The notes: generated by a model from the sequence alone, not told the origin. A DNA stretch of 64,000 nucleotides from Formicarius rufipectus (GCA_013399695.1 VXAU01002493.1:353096-417095), one strand, 5' to 3'; positions 24,834 to 38,251 are shown, numbered from the stretch's first letter. Made by a program: numbers and translations.

Positions 24834-27800
24834 AAAAAAAAATCACAGTAAGAAATATGAATCAAAGGCAGAAAAACGACTTTAAAAGCACATTGCATTT
24901 AATGAACCAAATCAATAAATAAGCATTACAATCAGATATCTGAGAAACATTCCTGTGTATAACAATGTTTAGATTGGTTTGAATTATCTCCTAAACTGTG
25001 TATAAAAATTGATGTGCTATGTAAGAAAACAAGCTCGAATTATACTAATGGTCAGATATCACAAGTTAATGAAAGCTCATCATCTGAATTACTGCAAAGC
25101 ACAACAGAAAGCAAGTGTTTCTATTTGACAGTGTGGAAGGAAGTTTTATCCAAATAGAAAAATCTGTACTCTTCCACTCATGTAAAGAAAAGGAGCTTAA
25201 AATTTGAAGAGAAAGGTTTCCTCCAGCAGACGTTTTTCAGCTCAGTTTAGACTTGTTCAAAACAGACAATACTTCAGTATCTGGAGGATATTAACTCTGG
25301 ATCACACAACTAGCTTTACAACCACCAGTACTAATTCACTTACACACCTCTAATGTCAATAAAGGATTTTGTGTGTGCAAAGAAGAGCCCGTTTTCCTTT
25401 AGTGATGATTGTTTCTTACTGGGACATCTTGGGCTGCATTTATCTTACACGACTCAAATGTCTCGAGGGGTTTTGAGGAGAACAAGAGCACGGGAAAGAA
25501 TAATTTAGTACAAGTCCTATATAAAAGGATTGCACAAACAAGAGAAACAGAAAAATTTGCTAGTCAGACTAAACATTCATATATATGTACATGTATACTG
25601 CCAGAGGTGAGTATGAAGAAGAGATAGCTGTTAAACTGAACAGTTTACTTCCTTTAGAGCACTGGAAAAAAGAGAGTGCTAATGAGGCAGGCAAGTTATT
25701 GCCTGAAGTCTTCCCACAGTTTTTGAATTTCATCTTATTTTACTAGCTTGTGTCAGAAATTCATTAGTTTATCTTCCCATTTTCTCTCAGCTGTTAAGCT
25801 GGACTACAAAATTATCACTGCTCTAACATTTTTCCTAAAGTATATGGATTTGTGAACTACCTTGGGATTCCCATTTTAAGTAACAGAACTACTACATTAA
25901 TGTCTGTTTATAGCTAAAAACTAAATTATGCACAAATATTGCAACTCAAAATAACTTTATGCGAGGAAGAAAAGAGGTTCTAGTTTTGAAGCACGTGATT
26001 GACTTTCATTCTCTGGAAGAAATCTTACATTAAAAGCTTCAAGATACAGATCCAAAATAAGAGTTAGTTTTGCTATAACCTGCTACACATTGAGTATTAC
26101 AGAATAACTGCTGCACAATAAGTGTGTTTGTACAGACAGCTATTTCCTATTTCAAACCTTACTGTATTTTGCCAAAGTTTTCTGATATAGGAGCACAACT
26201 CTGGGTCACGATCTCCTACTGCTGTGCTCTGCTGTAGGCTTTGAGGGTCCCAGAAGCTCATACTTTTGGGAGCTGTGGGAGCCCATCATGTGCAAATGCA
26301 CCTCACTGTCCTCCCTCATCACTCACCATATGATAACCTTTTACACGGGTACATTAAATAGTACATCTCCTAAACCTGTCATCAGACAAAACCGATGCTC
26401 CAGCTCTCAAACTGACTATACACAGATACAACTTTTTTATGTCAGGTTCTAACCACCATGCTATTAGGACATATTAATGGGTGCAACCAGCCAGACAAAC
26501 ACCATCAGTTATTTGTCCCTCAGATAGATTCATTTAGGGGATCTGGTCTTCAGCTGCTCATGAAGGACTGTGATGTCTAACTGAGGTGACTGGTACTGCT
26601 GACTTGAACAAGTTTTCAAAGATGCTCTGAGGCCACCAGGGAGAATAGAGCAGATAATGCTTTTGAATTGAAAGTCTAGCAGGATTTAACAGTTCTTTGT
26701 ATGTTTTACTTTGGAGAAAGCTGGATTCCCTAGTACCTTCTTCCAATAAGAGGAGCTGTGACTGGGATCGTGGCTGTCCAGAGCACAGGTTTTCCCCAGC
26801 TCTGACTACAGAGGGCTTCCACCAGCAGGACTCACATCTTTCTCCAAGCAGCACTTGCTCCAGAGCTTGAAAGTCATAATTAGAACATGGTCTTGTTTAA
26901 GGCGTAAACAAGCTTAAGGCATGTTATTTTCAGGGTTACACTGCAGCAACACCAAGCACCTGAATAAATTGCCTCCAAATTAGTCGGGCACAGTAGCATT
27001 GCCCTTGAGGGAACTTCAGTTGAATTTGCCTGAGCAGAAGGAATAAAGCAATGGCCATGATGTCAGTGGGACATAATTGACAAACTGCTTATTTCCCTCA
27101 GTTGTCCAGCACAACCTTGTAAGACTTGTACTTGGTCACCCACCTGAACACAGGAGACACGAACACCTCTGTCTGACACTGCAGCATTACCGAAGGTGGA
27201 TGGTTTCTCCAGGCAGACAACCACAACCTCATGTCACAAGCGAGGGTTTTGTGATATGCCTGCATCTCTGAAGGCCAATCCTGAAAGATGTGGACTGCCC
27301 ACAACAGTGACAGCACATCAGGAGCTTCTGCTCCCTGCAGTCTGAGGCACCATGCCACTTACTGATCTTCACAAAGAGATGTGCCCCAGTTAGGAGCTTC
27401 ATTAAATGCTACAGAGGGGTTCTGCCAGTGTTTCTTGATGCAAGGGCATGCTCTAAAGCCAACAAGCCTTCAATACAGTTTTACTGTAGTGTTTTCAGCT
27501 CATATCCACCCAAAATTAATATCCCTGAAAGCTTTAGTTCACTGATTCTACCACTTTTTGCACAGCAAGCCCTTAGTTCACTGAGCATAGAAGAAAATCT
27601 GCGTGATCAGATAGTTTCAGACTGTCATGCTGGGTATTTAAACCATGAAGAGGCTTTGAAAAAGAATTCTCTTCTGCTTGACACTTTTAAACATTTTATT
27701 AGCTTTAGCTTCCTTTATTAAGGTGTTAACCAGTTCCTCATCCTAAGAGAAAGTACAACTTTAAACATACATGTTTCTTTTCAGTCTTTCATTTTTAATT

Positions 27801-29292
27801 TCAAGAAGTTCACTGAAACTTCTCAAAGTTCTTATTCCAGCATTTGATCAAATTCTGAATTTACTCCTCCTAGCCAATTATTTAATTATTGCTTTGTCTA
27901 TCTATTAATTTCCATTCCTCTCAATCAATATATTTACTTCCATCCAGACATAGAATACCAACTTTCAGATTTGTGGTGTAGGTACTAACTTACTAAACAA
28001 AGTGGTTTTAAGACAAATAAAGGTGAAATAGGTCACAACTGCGGTTTTAGCTGTGGACTCCTGGACTGTTTTTTTCACATACAGCTGTAAAACTAACAAA
28101 CTGTTAAATGCTGCATGCTGCATTTAAGCTTGTCTAGTAGAGAGGTCTGCTTTCCTACAATTTTAAAATTCAAAGTCCACTATAATGAAACATTCTCCTT
28201 CTACTAACGTACATAAAACCTTTTGTGCTTGAGCAGAAAATAGGGCAGTTTCTGTGACATGGTTTGCTGTGTACAGAACAGCAGCACACACTTCAGTTTT
28301 AGGGCCTTGAAAATTTTATATGTTTCAAATACTGACTCCCCACCAAGTGGAACCACTCCGAAAATGTTTTCAATACACCCTGTTCTCCAATCACTACAAT
28401 AAAATACCTGATTTGAGAGACAGAACTGCATACTTCTTGTAAAGCAGGATCTTTACACAAATACAGGGTTTACAATGACCTCATATGAATGACCTTATCT
28501 ATTTCACTGTTCTCCTCTTGGTATTAACAACAAAATTCACATTTCAAGTGACTTTAAACTATCCACCTGGATATTCAAAACCACTTGTACAGCAAATACT
28601 GCTAGTAAACCTGCACAAAAGCGTTTGGTCGCAATCAGCATACTTTCTGCATCACTGAACAGTGTGGTGTTTTCCAGACCAATACAACACAAATTCATAG
28701 CTTGGATTACACAGATTTTTCCACAATTCACATGTTAATCACATTTACACTATTATTCAATGTTACATGTAACTTCAAATCAATCTTCAAAAGCTCCAGG
28801 CAAAACCAGATTTGAACATTTGTTTTTCTTTAATATGATAATAATCAAATACACTGAAGTACTACAACAAACATTTTAATGGAGAATGGATATGCCTGGA
28901 AATAATCAACTCAATGCACATAAAAGAATGGATAAGACCTTGACATGAAATTCATGGTAATACAAAAGTATCATACAACCCATTTCTAGAATGAGACCTT
29001 GAAAGAATAAACAATTCCTCTTCTCAATATGTTGTCAAGTGCTAGAGAAAATAAAAAGCCTGGCAGATTAAAAAAACAAAACAAAAACAAACAAAACAAA
29101 ACAACCAAAACTCAAAATCAAGATTCCCATTGCATTGTTTATACTAACAGACCTGGATAATTCATTATTTCTTCAGAAAGCAGGCTAATATATTCTGTCA
29201 TTACACAGTAACTTGAAATACTACTCACTGATACAAGCAAATAAAACTGCAGTCAGTTAGCTTCCCCTCAGTGTACTTAAATTATTCTGAAA
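24462..29292. other. No gene recognised
   Basis: AT-rich, with an A23 tract at 24808-24830 and an A/C-rich repeat at 29070-29110. Short chance open frames only. Confidence 0.5.
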
Positions 29293-29980
29293 GACAGAAT
29301 AACAGGATGTTAAGGGGTTGTAATGGGCCTTAAACATCACCTCATTCCAACACCCCCTGCCAAGGGCAAGGACATCTCCCACTAGACCAGGTTGCTCAAG
29401 GCCTTATCCAACCCACCCTTGAAGATGGCCAGAGTTGGGGCATCCACAGCCTCCCTGGGCAACTTTAGTGTCTCACCACCTTCAGAGTACAGGATTTCTT
29501 CCCAGTATCTAAATTAAATTTACCCTCTTTCAACTTGTACCCATTACTCCTTTTCCTATCACTACGATTTCCTGACAGAAACTTCCTTCTCCAGCTTCCC
29601 TGTAGGCCCCTTCAGATACTGGAAGGTTGCTATGAAGTCTCTATACAATCTTCTCTTCTACAGACTAAACTCTCTCAGCCCATTTTCATAGGGAAGGGCC
29701 TCCCATCCCCTTATCAGCCTCATAGCCCCGCTTTGGACTTCATCCAAAAGTTCCATTTTGTTCTTATGTTGGAGGCACCACAACTGGATGCAGTACTCCA
29801 GGCTGGGTCTCACAGGACAAGAGTAGAGGGGCTGAATCACACCCACTTGATCTGCTGGCCACACTCCTTTTGATGCAGCCCAGGATACAACTGGCTTTCT
29901 GGGCTATGAGCACATATTGTCAGGTCATGCTGAGTTTTCCCTCAGCCAGCATCCCCAAGTTTTTCTCCACAGGGCTGTTC
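29293..29980 (-). mobile_element. CR1 LINE fragment
   Basis: Reverse-oriented CR1 3' region. It shows the ACCCCCTGCCAAGGGCAAGG block near the 3' end, CCCACTAGACCAGGTTGCTC, and then TTTTGATGCAGCCCAGGATA and GCTTTCTGGGCTATGAG. It is truncated near the CACAGGGCTG segment. The copy is moderately diverged and lies in the presumed TNFAIP8 intron, in the sense direction. Confidence 0.88.
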
Positions 29981-31614
29981 GCAACAGAAGTTCAGGAGAA
30001 CTTTGCTACACTCATCCAGAATCCACCTGTGACTTCCACAGGAGATATCCCTACAAATGAATCTCACGTCTTTTACACTTTTGTGTAAAAGTGACACTTT
30101 TTAACTTTTAAGAAGCTGGGGCTGGAGAAGGAAACAATAAATATTAAACCTGTTGACTCTGCAGAACTCTTCTCTAACTAAAGTGCAAGAGAGTCATTAT
30201 CACAACGCTAACAAAATAAAACAGCTTCTTAAAAATGCCAAATTTCAAACTTCTTGAAAATTTCAAAATTTCAAGTACAGTAATGACACAAAAAGTCTTT
30301 TGTCTGTATAATTCCATGTTTCACTGTAACAATAGCTATAACTACACAGCTAAACACAAAGATTATTGACTACCTTCTTCTAACTTGACTTGAAAAGTTT
30401 TGGACAACTAAACAAAATTCAAGACTTCTGCGAAGCTCAGCTTTGTCTCTCTTGCTCTATCCATTTAGTCCACTTCCCTATGACTTACGTCAAAAACCTT
30501 CTACTTTTTAATCTCATGAAAACCATAATTAAGTTTCATATGCCACTAAACCCCACCGAGTTGCCTACAAAATCATTCCAATCATGTCAAAAAGGTAAAA
30601 CAGATAAAGTTCTATCAGTACTATAAATAAAATCAACTCTAGACTACTCGAGACACAGATTTTATGTCTGGAATTCCAAACACTACAAGTTCGGAGTACC
30701 AACAGTGGCAAAACATTCTTCTCCCTATAAACTGATCAACTCAAATATATTAAAGACGTAAAGGTAGACTAGGCTTTCTCAGAAAGGGATTTTTTTTAAA
30801 TAAAACACTTCTGCAGTTAGTCATAAACACAATACTCTACACAGCAGGATTAAATAAAGTCTTAACATAACAGTTACTGCCTATAAAACAGGAAGATGAG
30901 CTGGAATTTTTTTTCTAAAAAAAGACATACCAAACAGTTTTTGTTCGTTTTGGTTTCACCTTTTATATAATGAAATTTTAAAAAAATCATGTGAAGTGTA
31001 GCTGATATAATCCAGAGTTTGTGTTCCAGACTGGGGAGAAAGGACGGGGGATGAGCTGAAGGTGGGCAAAGGTTCTTCCACAGACTTGAAAATTACTTTG
31101 ATACACTAAAGAAAGTGGGTTAAGCATATATACAAAACAAATACTCTTCTGAGAAGTGGAAGGATATCCTAAGTAAACATATATAATTATGAATAATGTA
31201 TATTGGTTCAATAAGTGGGGCTTAATTACAGGCCATTTAACCAGGCTTACCTTACCCAGGTTTTCTGATGCATGCACTACTTACATTCAGGGAGAACTAT
31301 CTGCAGCAGATGACTCAGAAAGTCACGGGTCCCTTCCAACACCAAATATCATTTCTCTACATCCTGAAACCACCATATCCAAACACTCAAAAAAACCCCC
31401 GTACAAAACGTTTTGCAAAAGATGGAGGTATGGTTTTGCTACTTACTTCATATTAGTTCACCACAATATTAAAGAGAGAACCCTAAAAACTTGCTGCTTC
31501 ACGTAGAACTGTGATGTTTTATTAACAGTAATTAGCGCAGTAATAACTTCCTTTCTGTTCCTCAAAGCAAACACCAAAAATCCCTTCATAACTGTTTGCA
31601 TAAAAATAACACCA
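29981..31614. other. No gene recognised; small hairpin
   Basis: It holds a perfect 9-bp hairpin CTTTTACAC-TTTT-GTGTAAAAG at 30070-30091, overlapping a second short inverted repeat up to about 30101. Nothing else stands out. Confidence 0.5.
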
Positions 31615-32617
31615 TGTGTTTGGTTTCTGTGGAGAGGTTTTGGTAGTGGGGAGGCTACAGGGCCAACTTCAGTGAGAAGCTGCCAAAAGCTTCCCCCATG
31701 TCCTGCAGAGCCAATGCCAACCAGGATGGACCCACTGCTGATCAAAGCTGAGCCAATCACCAATGACAGTAACACCTCTGTGACAACTTATTTGAGAAAG
31801 AAAACAAAGTTATTGGACAGATGTAATTGTGGCCACAGAGGAGAGGAGTGAGAATATGTGAGAGGAACAACTCTAAAGGTCAGTGGAGGTGAGGGAGGTT
31901 CCATGGGGATGCAGAGATACACCTGCAGCCCACGGAGAAGGCTCAGACCAGAGCAGGTGGATGCCTGAAGGAGGCTGTGACTCTGTGGGAAGCCTGTGCT
32001 GGTGCAGGGTCCTGGAAGGGACCCAGAGACCCATGGAGAGAGAAGTCCATGCTAGAGTAGTTTTCCTGGTAGGACTTATGACCTTGGGGGGGAGTCACAC
32101 CACAGCTGCCTGTGCCTGAAGGACTGCACCCTGTGAAAGGGACCCACTCCAGAGCAATTTGTGAGAATTGTTGCTCCTGAGAGAGATTCACATTGGAGAA
32201 GTTCATGTAGGACTGTTTCCCATGGGAGAGACCCCATGGGGGAGCAGAAGGACTCCTCTCCCTGAGCAACACCAGAAATGGCGTGTGATGAATTGTTGTA
32301 ACCCCCATTCCCTGTCTCCCTGCACCACTGGAGGGGCAGGACATAGAGGTGGGAAGGAGGGAGGGGTGGGGGGAAGGCATTGTTAAGATTTATTTTACTT
32401 CTCATTATCCTACTCTGATTTTGTTACTAATATATTCAACTAACATCCCCACGGTGACTCTGTTTTTCCTGTGACAGTAAATGGTAAGTTATCTCTCCCA
32501 GTCCTTACCTCAACTCATGAACCTTTCACTGTATTTTCTCTCCCCAGTCCAGTTGTGGAGAGGAGTGATAGAAGAGCTTTTTGGGTGCCTGGCTCCAGCC
32601 AGGGTCAACCCACTACA
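31615..32617 (+). mobile_element. Avian ERV solo LTR (about 1 kb)
   Basis: It reads from TGTGTTTGG to CAACCCACTACA. Recognisable parts are the repeated CATGGGGATGCAG/CCCATGGAGAG-type segments, a G-rich tract (32335-32376), the block ATTTTACTTCTCATTATCC and the CCAGCCAGGGTCAACCCAC terminus common to an abundant avian ERVL-type LTR. The flanks CACCA and CACTA form a 5-bp duplication with one transition. The TATA and AATAAA equivalents are mutated, indicating an old insertion. Confidence 0.87.
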
Positions 32618-32622
32618 CACTA

Positions 32623-35600
32623 CACACTTACCTCTTTCAGTAAGTCAAGAGGCCATTATTTATTCCAGACAATGTAACAAAAAAGTTGAATCATTTTGGA
32701 ACATTTCACTATTTATGGCTGCTGTGGATAAGCCTTCTAGTACATAGCGGACCATTTATGGATAAAAAGGATTTTCCACAAAGCCCACATTTTGAAATCA
32801 GAGCATAGCAGAAGATCTAAAAGCACTGACACATCTTTTATTTTTACACATTCCACTGTAAAAGTTTAACATTTTCAAAGCCCGTATCCATAAGAAAATA
32901 TCACAGATTATTTTATGCCTGCCATACTATCAAAAATGCTACAAGTGACAGCAATGACTCGGTTATGTCTTTGATTTCTGCAGAACTGCAAAACCAGGAC
33001 GTTATGGTTTTGTTTCTTTTAGACCTGAGTGACAGCAGAAATATATTCATAGTGGGAGTGCTATTGAGCACATCCACCCAACAGAGAATTCCTGACAGTG
33101 AATGCTCCTCATCACCTAATTTTTAGTATATTTTTTTTCAGGATCTCAACTTTAATTTCCAGAACTTCAGCTGTACTTGTAGGCAAAGTAAATTCTTCAG
33201 ACAAGTATAATATGCAGCAGTAATGCCAACACACTTTTTGATCATGCATCAAATTGGAAGTGGGCAATACTGCAGTATGAGAATTGGGCCCAATTGGACT
33301 TCCTGTAGATAGAAACTAGAGGGAAACTCCTCTTCATGGAGAATCAGAGTGGTTCCACACATTGTATTTCACAATCAATCACTGAAATGTGTTAACATTT
33401 TGTTTGATAATTTCAATCTAGCATGTATTTGGATAAAATTACTATCCCCCTCTTAAACACTTTTTTTAACTAACAGTTTTCTTTGCCTTGCTGGATCACT
33501 TATTACATAAAAAGTCTTTCAAGACAGCCAATTTTACAACATTCTCTGTGTGTCATATATATGCTGGAGAGAATAAAGGGATTGAAACACCTGGTAACTA
33601 GTAGATTTTTATTTTCTTCACAAATTAGGCATTCAACTTCAAAGCTCAAAGGACAAATATATTTGAAGATCATCACATGGAGATATTTTTTTTTCTCAGT
33701 TTGGAGCTTATTTTTCTGCTTCTCAGTACGTTACAGTTTAATATATCCTTTCCTTTTACACGTATTTGCTACATAGAGAAGTAACACGGACTACAGATAC
33801 AGTGTTTTCTTCACCTATTTAAGACAGTCCACCCTGAATATATGCAAGCCTCAGTAAATTCTGCAGACAAAACACTCAAAAAGAAATGTTTTGTCTCTAT
33901 AAAAATACTTGATTAAGAGGAATTTAGTTTATAAATACCAGATGAAGCCACTAAAAGAAAGTAGGCATGTAAAATCTACAACTGTAGAAAACCATCTGCT
34001 TCTGTTTCAAAGAGTTTGCTTTGCTCTTTTGTTTCCTGAATTCCTTTCAAGACCAACTCCTTAGCAGGGCACAGCATTCAGATACGCTCCTATAAGGCTG
34101 CGATACTGCAGCAGAAAATAAGCCATTAGTTGAGGAAGGGTTAAGCACACCATAAAATTAAAATTTTGCTATTGATCCAGTTAATATCAAAGTTATATGG
34201 CAAATACAGTTTCCACCAGTTCATTCTGAATTCTGGGGCCTCCAGACATGGATACAAAACAGATCAAATACTCTGCTGCGGATGCAGAAAGCACAGCCCA
34301 CTGCTCACAGACTCCTCACCTCCTCCAGATGATTTAACGACCAATACTCACAATCAGACACATACCCAAATAACTAACACTAGCAACAACTGCACCTAGG
34401 CTGATTTCCACAGGCTAAGACTAATGTACTCCTCCATTCTTCACTATGCTATTTTCCCTGAAGTGGGAGAAAATGACACGGTTTAATGCAATCACCTGTG
34501 CCAATCCTGTAATATAAACTGAACTTCAAAAATATTTATTTAAAAGTACGCAATCCTATACCTGGGAGAAAAATGAGATTTTTGACTAAGCCAGGCATAT
34601 TTAAAACTAAAAGTCAGCTGTTAGAAGTTACGCTTTTAGCTAATGAGAAAACACTGAAAGAAATGAAGATTGTGGTACTAACATCTTTTGCACTTAATCC
34701 TCAACATACATCTTATTAACACAACAATGCTAACTACAGGTTTTATAATGTCAAGGACATGTAACACCTTTTAAGTCCCTGTGCGCTTTGCTCAAGAGCT
34801 GACACTCTTACTTTTCACTATCTGGATTTCTAAATAAAAACAGAATTGAAATTAAGCTTTAACTCATATCATTTAAAGGTTATGCATTTTGTTTACTGCT
34901 CCACCTCACACACCTGCCTTCCTAAAGAGATCACAGGAACCACCATTGTGAAATAAAGAAGAAGAAAGCAGTGATATTCAGGCTTGAAGTGACAATGTCT
35001 ATGATCAGTTCAGAAAACAGTACCTGATGGCCAGGATTAACAGCTTCTAATTTAAATCACATATTCTGCAGTCTTCCCCTTCTTTGAGGTTTTTGTTAGA
35101 GATGCTAAGGAAACAATCAAGTGCTACCATCGCTCTGCAAATTGCACACCTCAGTCTGAGGGCACTGAGCTCGTTTCTCAGTGGGCGTGAGGTCAATCTT
35201 CAAGTTAAAAAAGGAAATTCTGGTTTGAGCAAAACATTGCTTGAGAAAGAGAGTGTAAAAATGCTGTGTGAAACTTCCTGCTCACATGCTTAACTGACAA
35301 AATGCCAGCTTAACTTCTTGAACATACTTAACATTTACTCTGGGTCTTATGATGCTGGAGGCATAAGAGAAAAAAAATAAAAATAACTGATTTCAAGCCA
35401 TACTCACTTTCTTTGATTACAAAGCCAGTCTTGAATAAAGAGGCCTAGATTTTGCATTCCATCACAGTCAAAGAATTTTGTAAACATGCTTATTACAGAT
35501 AAAGCTGACAACGTTAATTCTTATGCCTGTGAAGAGATGGACATAAAAAAAAACCCCAAACCCCAGACCTAACACTAAAAATCCCCAAGTAACTTTGCTA

Positions 35601-36960
35601 TTAAATCATCAGTTCCTGAAGCACCATACTCCATGCATCGATATAGATACAAAAGCAAGAGCACTAGAGTCTGTCAAACTGAGATACACGTTACTGGAAT
35701 GTGTATCACGTGATGCTTACTCAAGCCATATTGTGTACAATGAATACTTTCCTTACGAGAAATTCTTCTTATATACTTGATTTTCACTAAGACTTTTTGC
35801 TCATCAGATTAATCTGACTCACAAAATGTAACTTAAAAGCACAAGAAATCTGTCAGTGGAAGAAGTTGAAAGTAATTTGAATGATCTGCTTAATGGTGGG
35901 AAAATATAGGAAACAGCAAGAAGCCTACCTACAAAGGCAGTGGGAAAAGAAAGACTAAAAGAAGAGGAGCAAAGTACAGTCCAGATGCCTTGTGTTGCAT
36001 CTTATGGATGTAAGCAGCTACAGACAAATTAACCCAGACAGCAGTCAAAGTTTCTAGAATGTAATCAATACAGATAAAAATCCCCAAACAAACAAAACAA
36101 AAGCACATGGAAAACATACCACCAACCATTTAAACAGATATATACAATGGTAAAATCCTAACAAATGCCACTCAGTGACTTTTTTTTTCCTTTTCATCTT
36201 CTTACTCTTCACATATAAGAATTAATAAAAAACATAAATAGGCAAACTCATGAGTGAGAAACTGCACCATAGAAGAACAATAAACCTAAAATATAACGTA
36301 TATCAAACCATCTAGTGTTTACACTGTTTTTAAGCACTCCTGTTATCTGTGTAATCTGTAGGCATCTCCTATCTGCTTTAATGTTTATTAGGCATTTTAC
36401 TGCCCATCACTTGGAGGACTCATCTTGATGTACTGCAATAATAAATTGTCCAAAGTTGAGATTTCCCAACCATTTGATTATTTCCTTGGCCTTTTAAAGC
36501 AGCAATTATCATTCTTCATCTAGTAGCAACTATTTAAAGAAAACTCAAAATAGACAAATCAAGACATAAAATACACTGAAATCTAGGTTTAGTCAGATTA
36601 GGGTAGTTGTTATTTAAGGGAAAAGAGCAGCTTCCTGTTGTCACAGCAAACAGCAAGCAGCGTCCATTTCAAGATGCAGTGTTCTAAGCTTCTGCAAAGA
36701 TCTGTGCCATAACTTTCATTTCAATAGTATTCCACGTGAAAGTTACTTCCAGGAGAAATAAATAAAAGTATGTAAATACACTAGAATACTTTAGTTCCTT
36801 CTTCCTGTTTCTAATTTCAACAAATTTTGTCTTTCAAATACAGATCCTAGACCCCCTTCCACTGCAAGACTCCTCCTCTCTGGATGTTTTGTGTTTGGCT
36901 ACTCTATCAACGCCCTTTCAGAGCAAATTTCCTATTTAGAGATGGATGACAAGAGATAAA
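32623..36960. other. No gene recognised
   Basis: AT-rich sequence between the LTR and the CpG-rich promoter region, presumed intronic. No repeat or exon identified. Confidence 0.5.
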
Positions 36961-36964
36961 CAGA

Positions 36965-37200
36965 GTTGGCAGCAGTCGGCCCTGCCAGTGAGTGCAAACA
37001 ACCGCTCCTCGCCTGGCGTATCAGAATGCTCAGGGAAGTTTTGACCAGGCAGTTTTTGTCGTGCGTGGTTTCACCACTCGATTTCGCAAAGTCGCTCGCA
37101 AAGGAGAACAGCCGAACCAACACCCGGGCAGACAGAGAGCTTGGGCTGCGCTTTGCTCTGCCCGTGTGTTTGTGTCCTCAGGTAGGGATGTGAACACATA
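36965..37200. promoter_or_regulatory. Small secondary CpG cluster
   Basis: A short stretch with roughly 15 CpGs (for example around 37050-37100) stands out from the AT-rich surroundings, 250-450 bp inside the putative first intron from the main island. It could be an island shore, an intronic enhancer or an alternative promoter. I see no convincing minus-strand splice donor in it. Confidence 0.35.
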
Positions 37201-37424
37201 CAGGCACTCGTGTATCTAGAGACACAGAGATCCCCAGCGTGGAAGGTCTGAGCGCTCAGGTTTCTAAAAACGAAAACCTGTCACACTGAACTGCGATCTC
37301 CCATTTTATTAGTAGTATGTAAATAAGATGTAACTAATTATACTGGCAGGATATCAGGACTTTCGCCAGTAGTACTTCAAACCCACGTTCACAGATCTCA
37401 AAGAAGCGCATTATTTTACCATGA

Positions 37425-38080
37425 CCGTACAGACGCCCTGCACCGCCACACGTGCTGCCCCAAGAGCTACAGCTCAGTCCTGCGCCCACGCAGGGAAGGT
37501 TCACGCCAGCAGAAACTCAGCTGGAAAATCAGCCTCACGCAGCCCACACCCCGAAGTACACCCAAACATTCCGAGGAGCGGCGAAACTTCCCCCGCGCAG
37601 CTTCGGGCGGCTCCGAGCGAGCCGGGGGGCTCCGCGGCGGGGAAGCGGCGGCAGCGGCCCGGCGGCGGACACACGCCCAGGTTCCGATCCGCCGCCTCTC
37701 GCTCCCCGTGCTGAAACCCGTGATACTGCCGGGACCGCAGCCCGGCCCCTGCCGCCCTCGGCCGGGACAGGAGCCGGGGAAGGGGCTGAGGAAGGGGCCG
37801 GGCCGCCCGGAGGGAGCACAGCGCGGCACTTACTGTGTGGGCACGGGGCTGCGGCGGGAGCTGCGCGGTCGGGGCGGTGCGGGAGGGAGGGGAGGGAAGG
37901 GGAGAGGAGGGCGGTGCGGGAGGGAGGAAAGAGAGAGAGGGAGGTGGCGGTCGCGGCTCCCCCGCCCTCCCCTCGGGGCCAGGAGCGGGGCCAGCCCGGC
38001 CCGCCCCCGCCGCGGGTTCCTCCCGAGCACCGCCACCGCTTCCTACCCAAGCAGGAGGCGTATTAGTGGGAGGTCAAGCC
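37425..38080. promoter_or_regulatory. CpG island promoter
   Basis: About 650 bp of markedly GC- and CpG-rich DNA in an otherwise AT-rich window. It holds repeated GC boxes (GGGCGG and complement), G-runs such as those at 37872-37930, and a CCAAT box at its right edge. The overlapping long open frames on both strands (up to about 200 codons) are a by-product of the base composition. It is the only strong CpG island in the window and probably drives the minus-strand transcript starting here. Confidence 0.85.
37834..38060 (-). other. TNFAIP8: Probable non-coding first exon of TNFAIP8
   Basis: On the minus strand a GC-rich exon ends with CCCACACA|GTAAGTG, a good splice donor at 37833. Upstream are a pyrimidine-rich tract suited to a dispersed start, GC boxes near 38000-38008 and a CCAAT box at 38094-38090. 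No in-frame start codon is apparent, so the exon is taken as 5' UTR. The gene name is an inference from synteny: in vertebrates TNFAIP8 lies just downstream of DMXL1 in the same orientation. TNFAIP8 is a small TNF/NF-kB-induced lipid-binding regulator of cell death, and its coding exon would lie below base 1. The start coordinate on the upstream side is approximate. Confidence 0.45.
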
Positions 38081-38241
38081 CCAAATAAAATTGGTTGGTT
38101 CTCCTGACCTGTATGCTGAGGCATTTTATGATTTGGCAGCAGCTTGGTGCTGTGGGACTAGATGCATGCTCTGCTCGTGGCCAGTGTATGGCTGGAGTAG
38201 GGGCGCTCATCCTCTGAGAAAGACGAGAATATTAAGAGAGG

Positions 38242-38251
38242 TGAAATTCCC
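38242..38251 (-). promoter_or_regulatory. NF-kB-like site upstream of the CpG island promoter
   Basis: The minus strand reads GGGAATTTCA, nine of ten bases matching the kB element GGGAATTTCC. It lies about 150-200 bp upstream of the presumed minus-strand start. TNFAIP8 is known as a TNF/NF-kB-induced gene, which makes the position plausible, but a 9/10 match is common by chance. Confidence 0.3.

Noticed and set aside
31943..32405. Overlapping 145- and 109-codon frames on the minus strand
   Set aside because: They fall inside the ERV LTR at 31615-32617 and are antisense to it. No retroviral protein similarity is seen.
1..37833. TNFAIP8 coding exon (about 190 codons expected in one exon)
   Set aside because: No minus-strand frame of that size or with recognisable TNFAIP8 sequence is present, so the coding exon must lie outside the window.
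37452..38066. Longest open frames of the window (about 204, 171, 126 and 120 codons) across the CpG island on both strands
   Set aside because: All lie in very GC-rich DNA where stop codons are rare, overlap each other in several frames on both strands and are Pro/Gly/Arg/Ala-rich. They have no conserved motif and are better explained by the promoter island.
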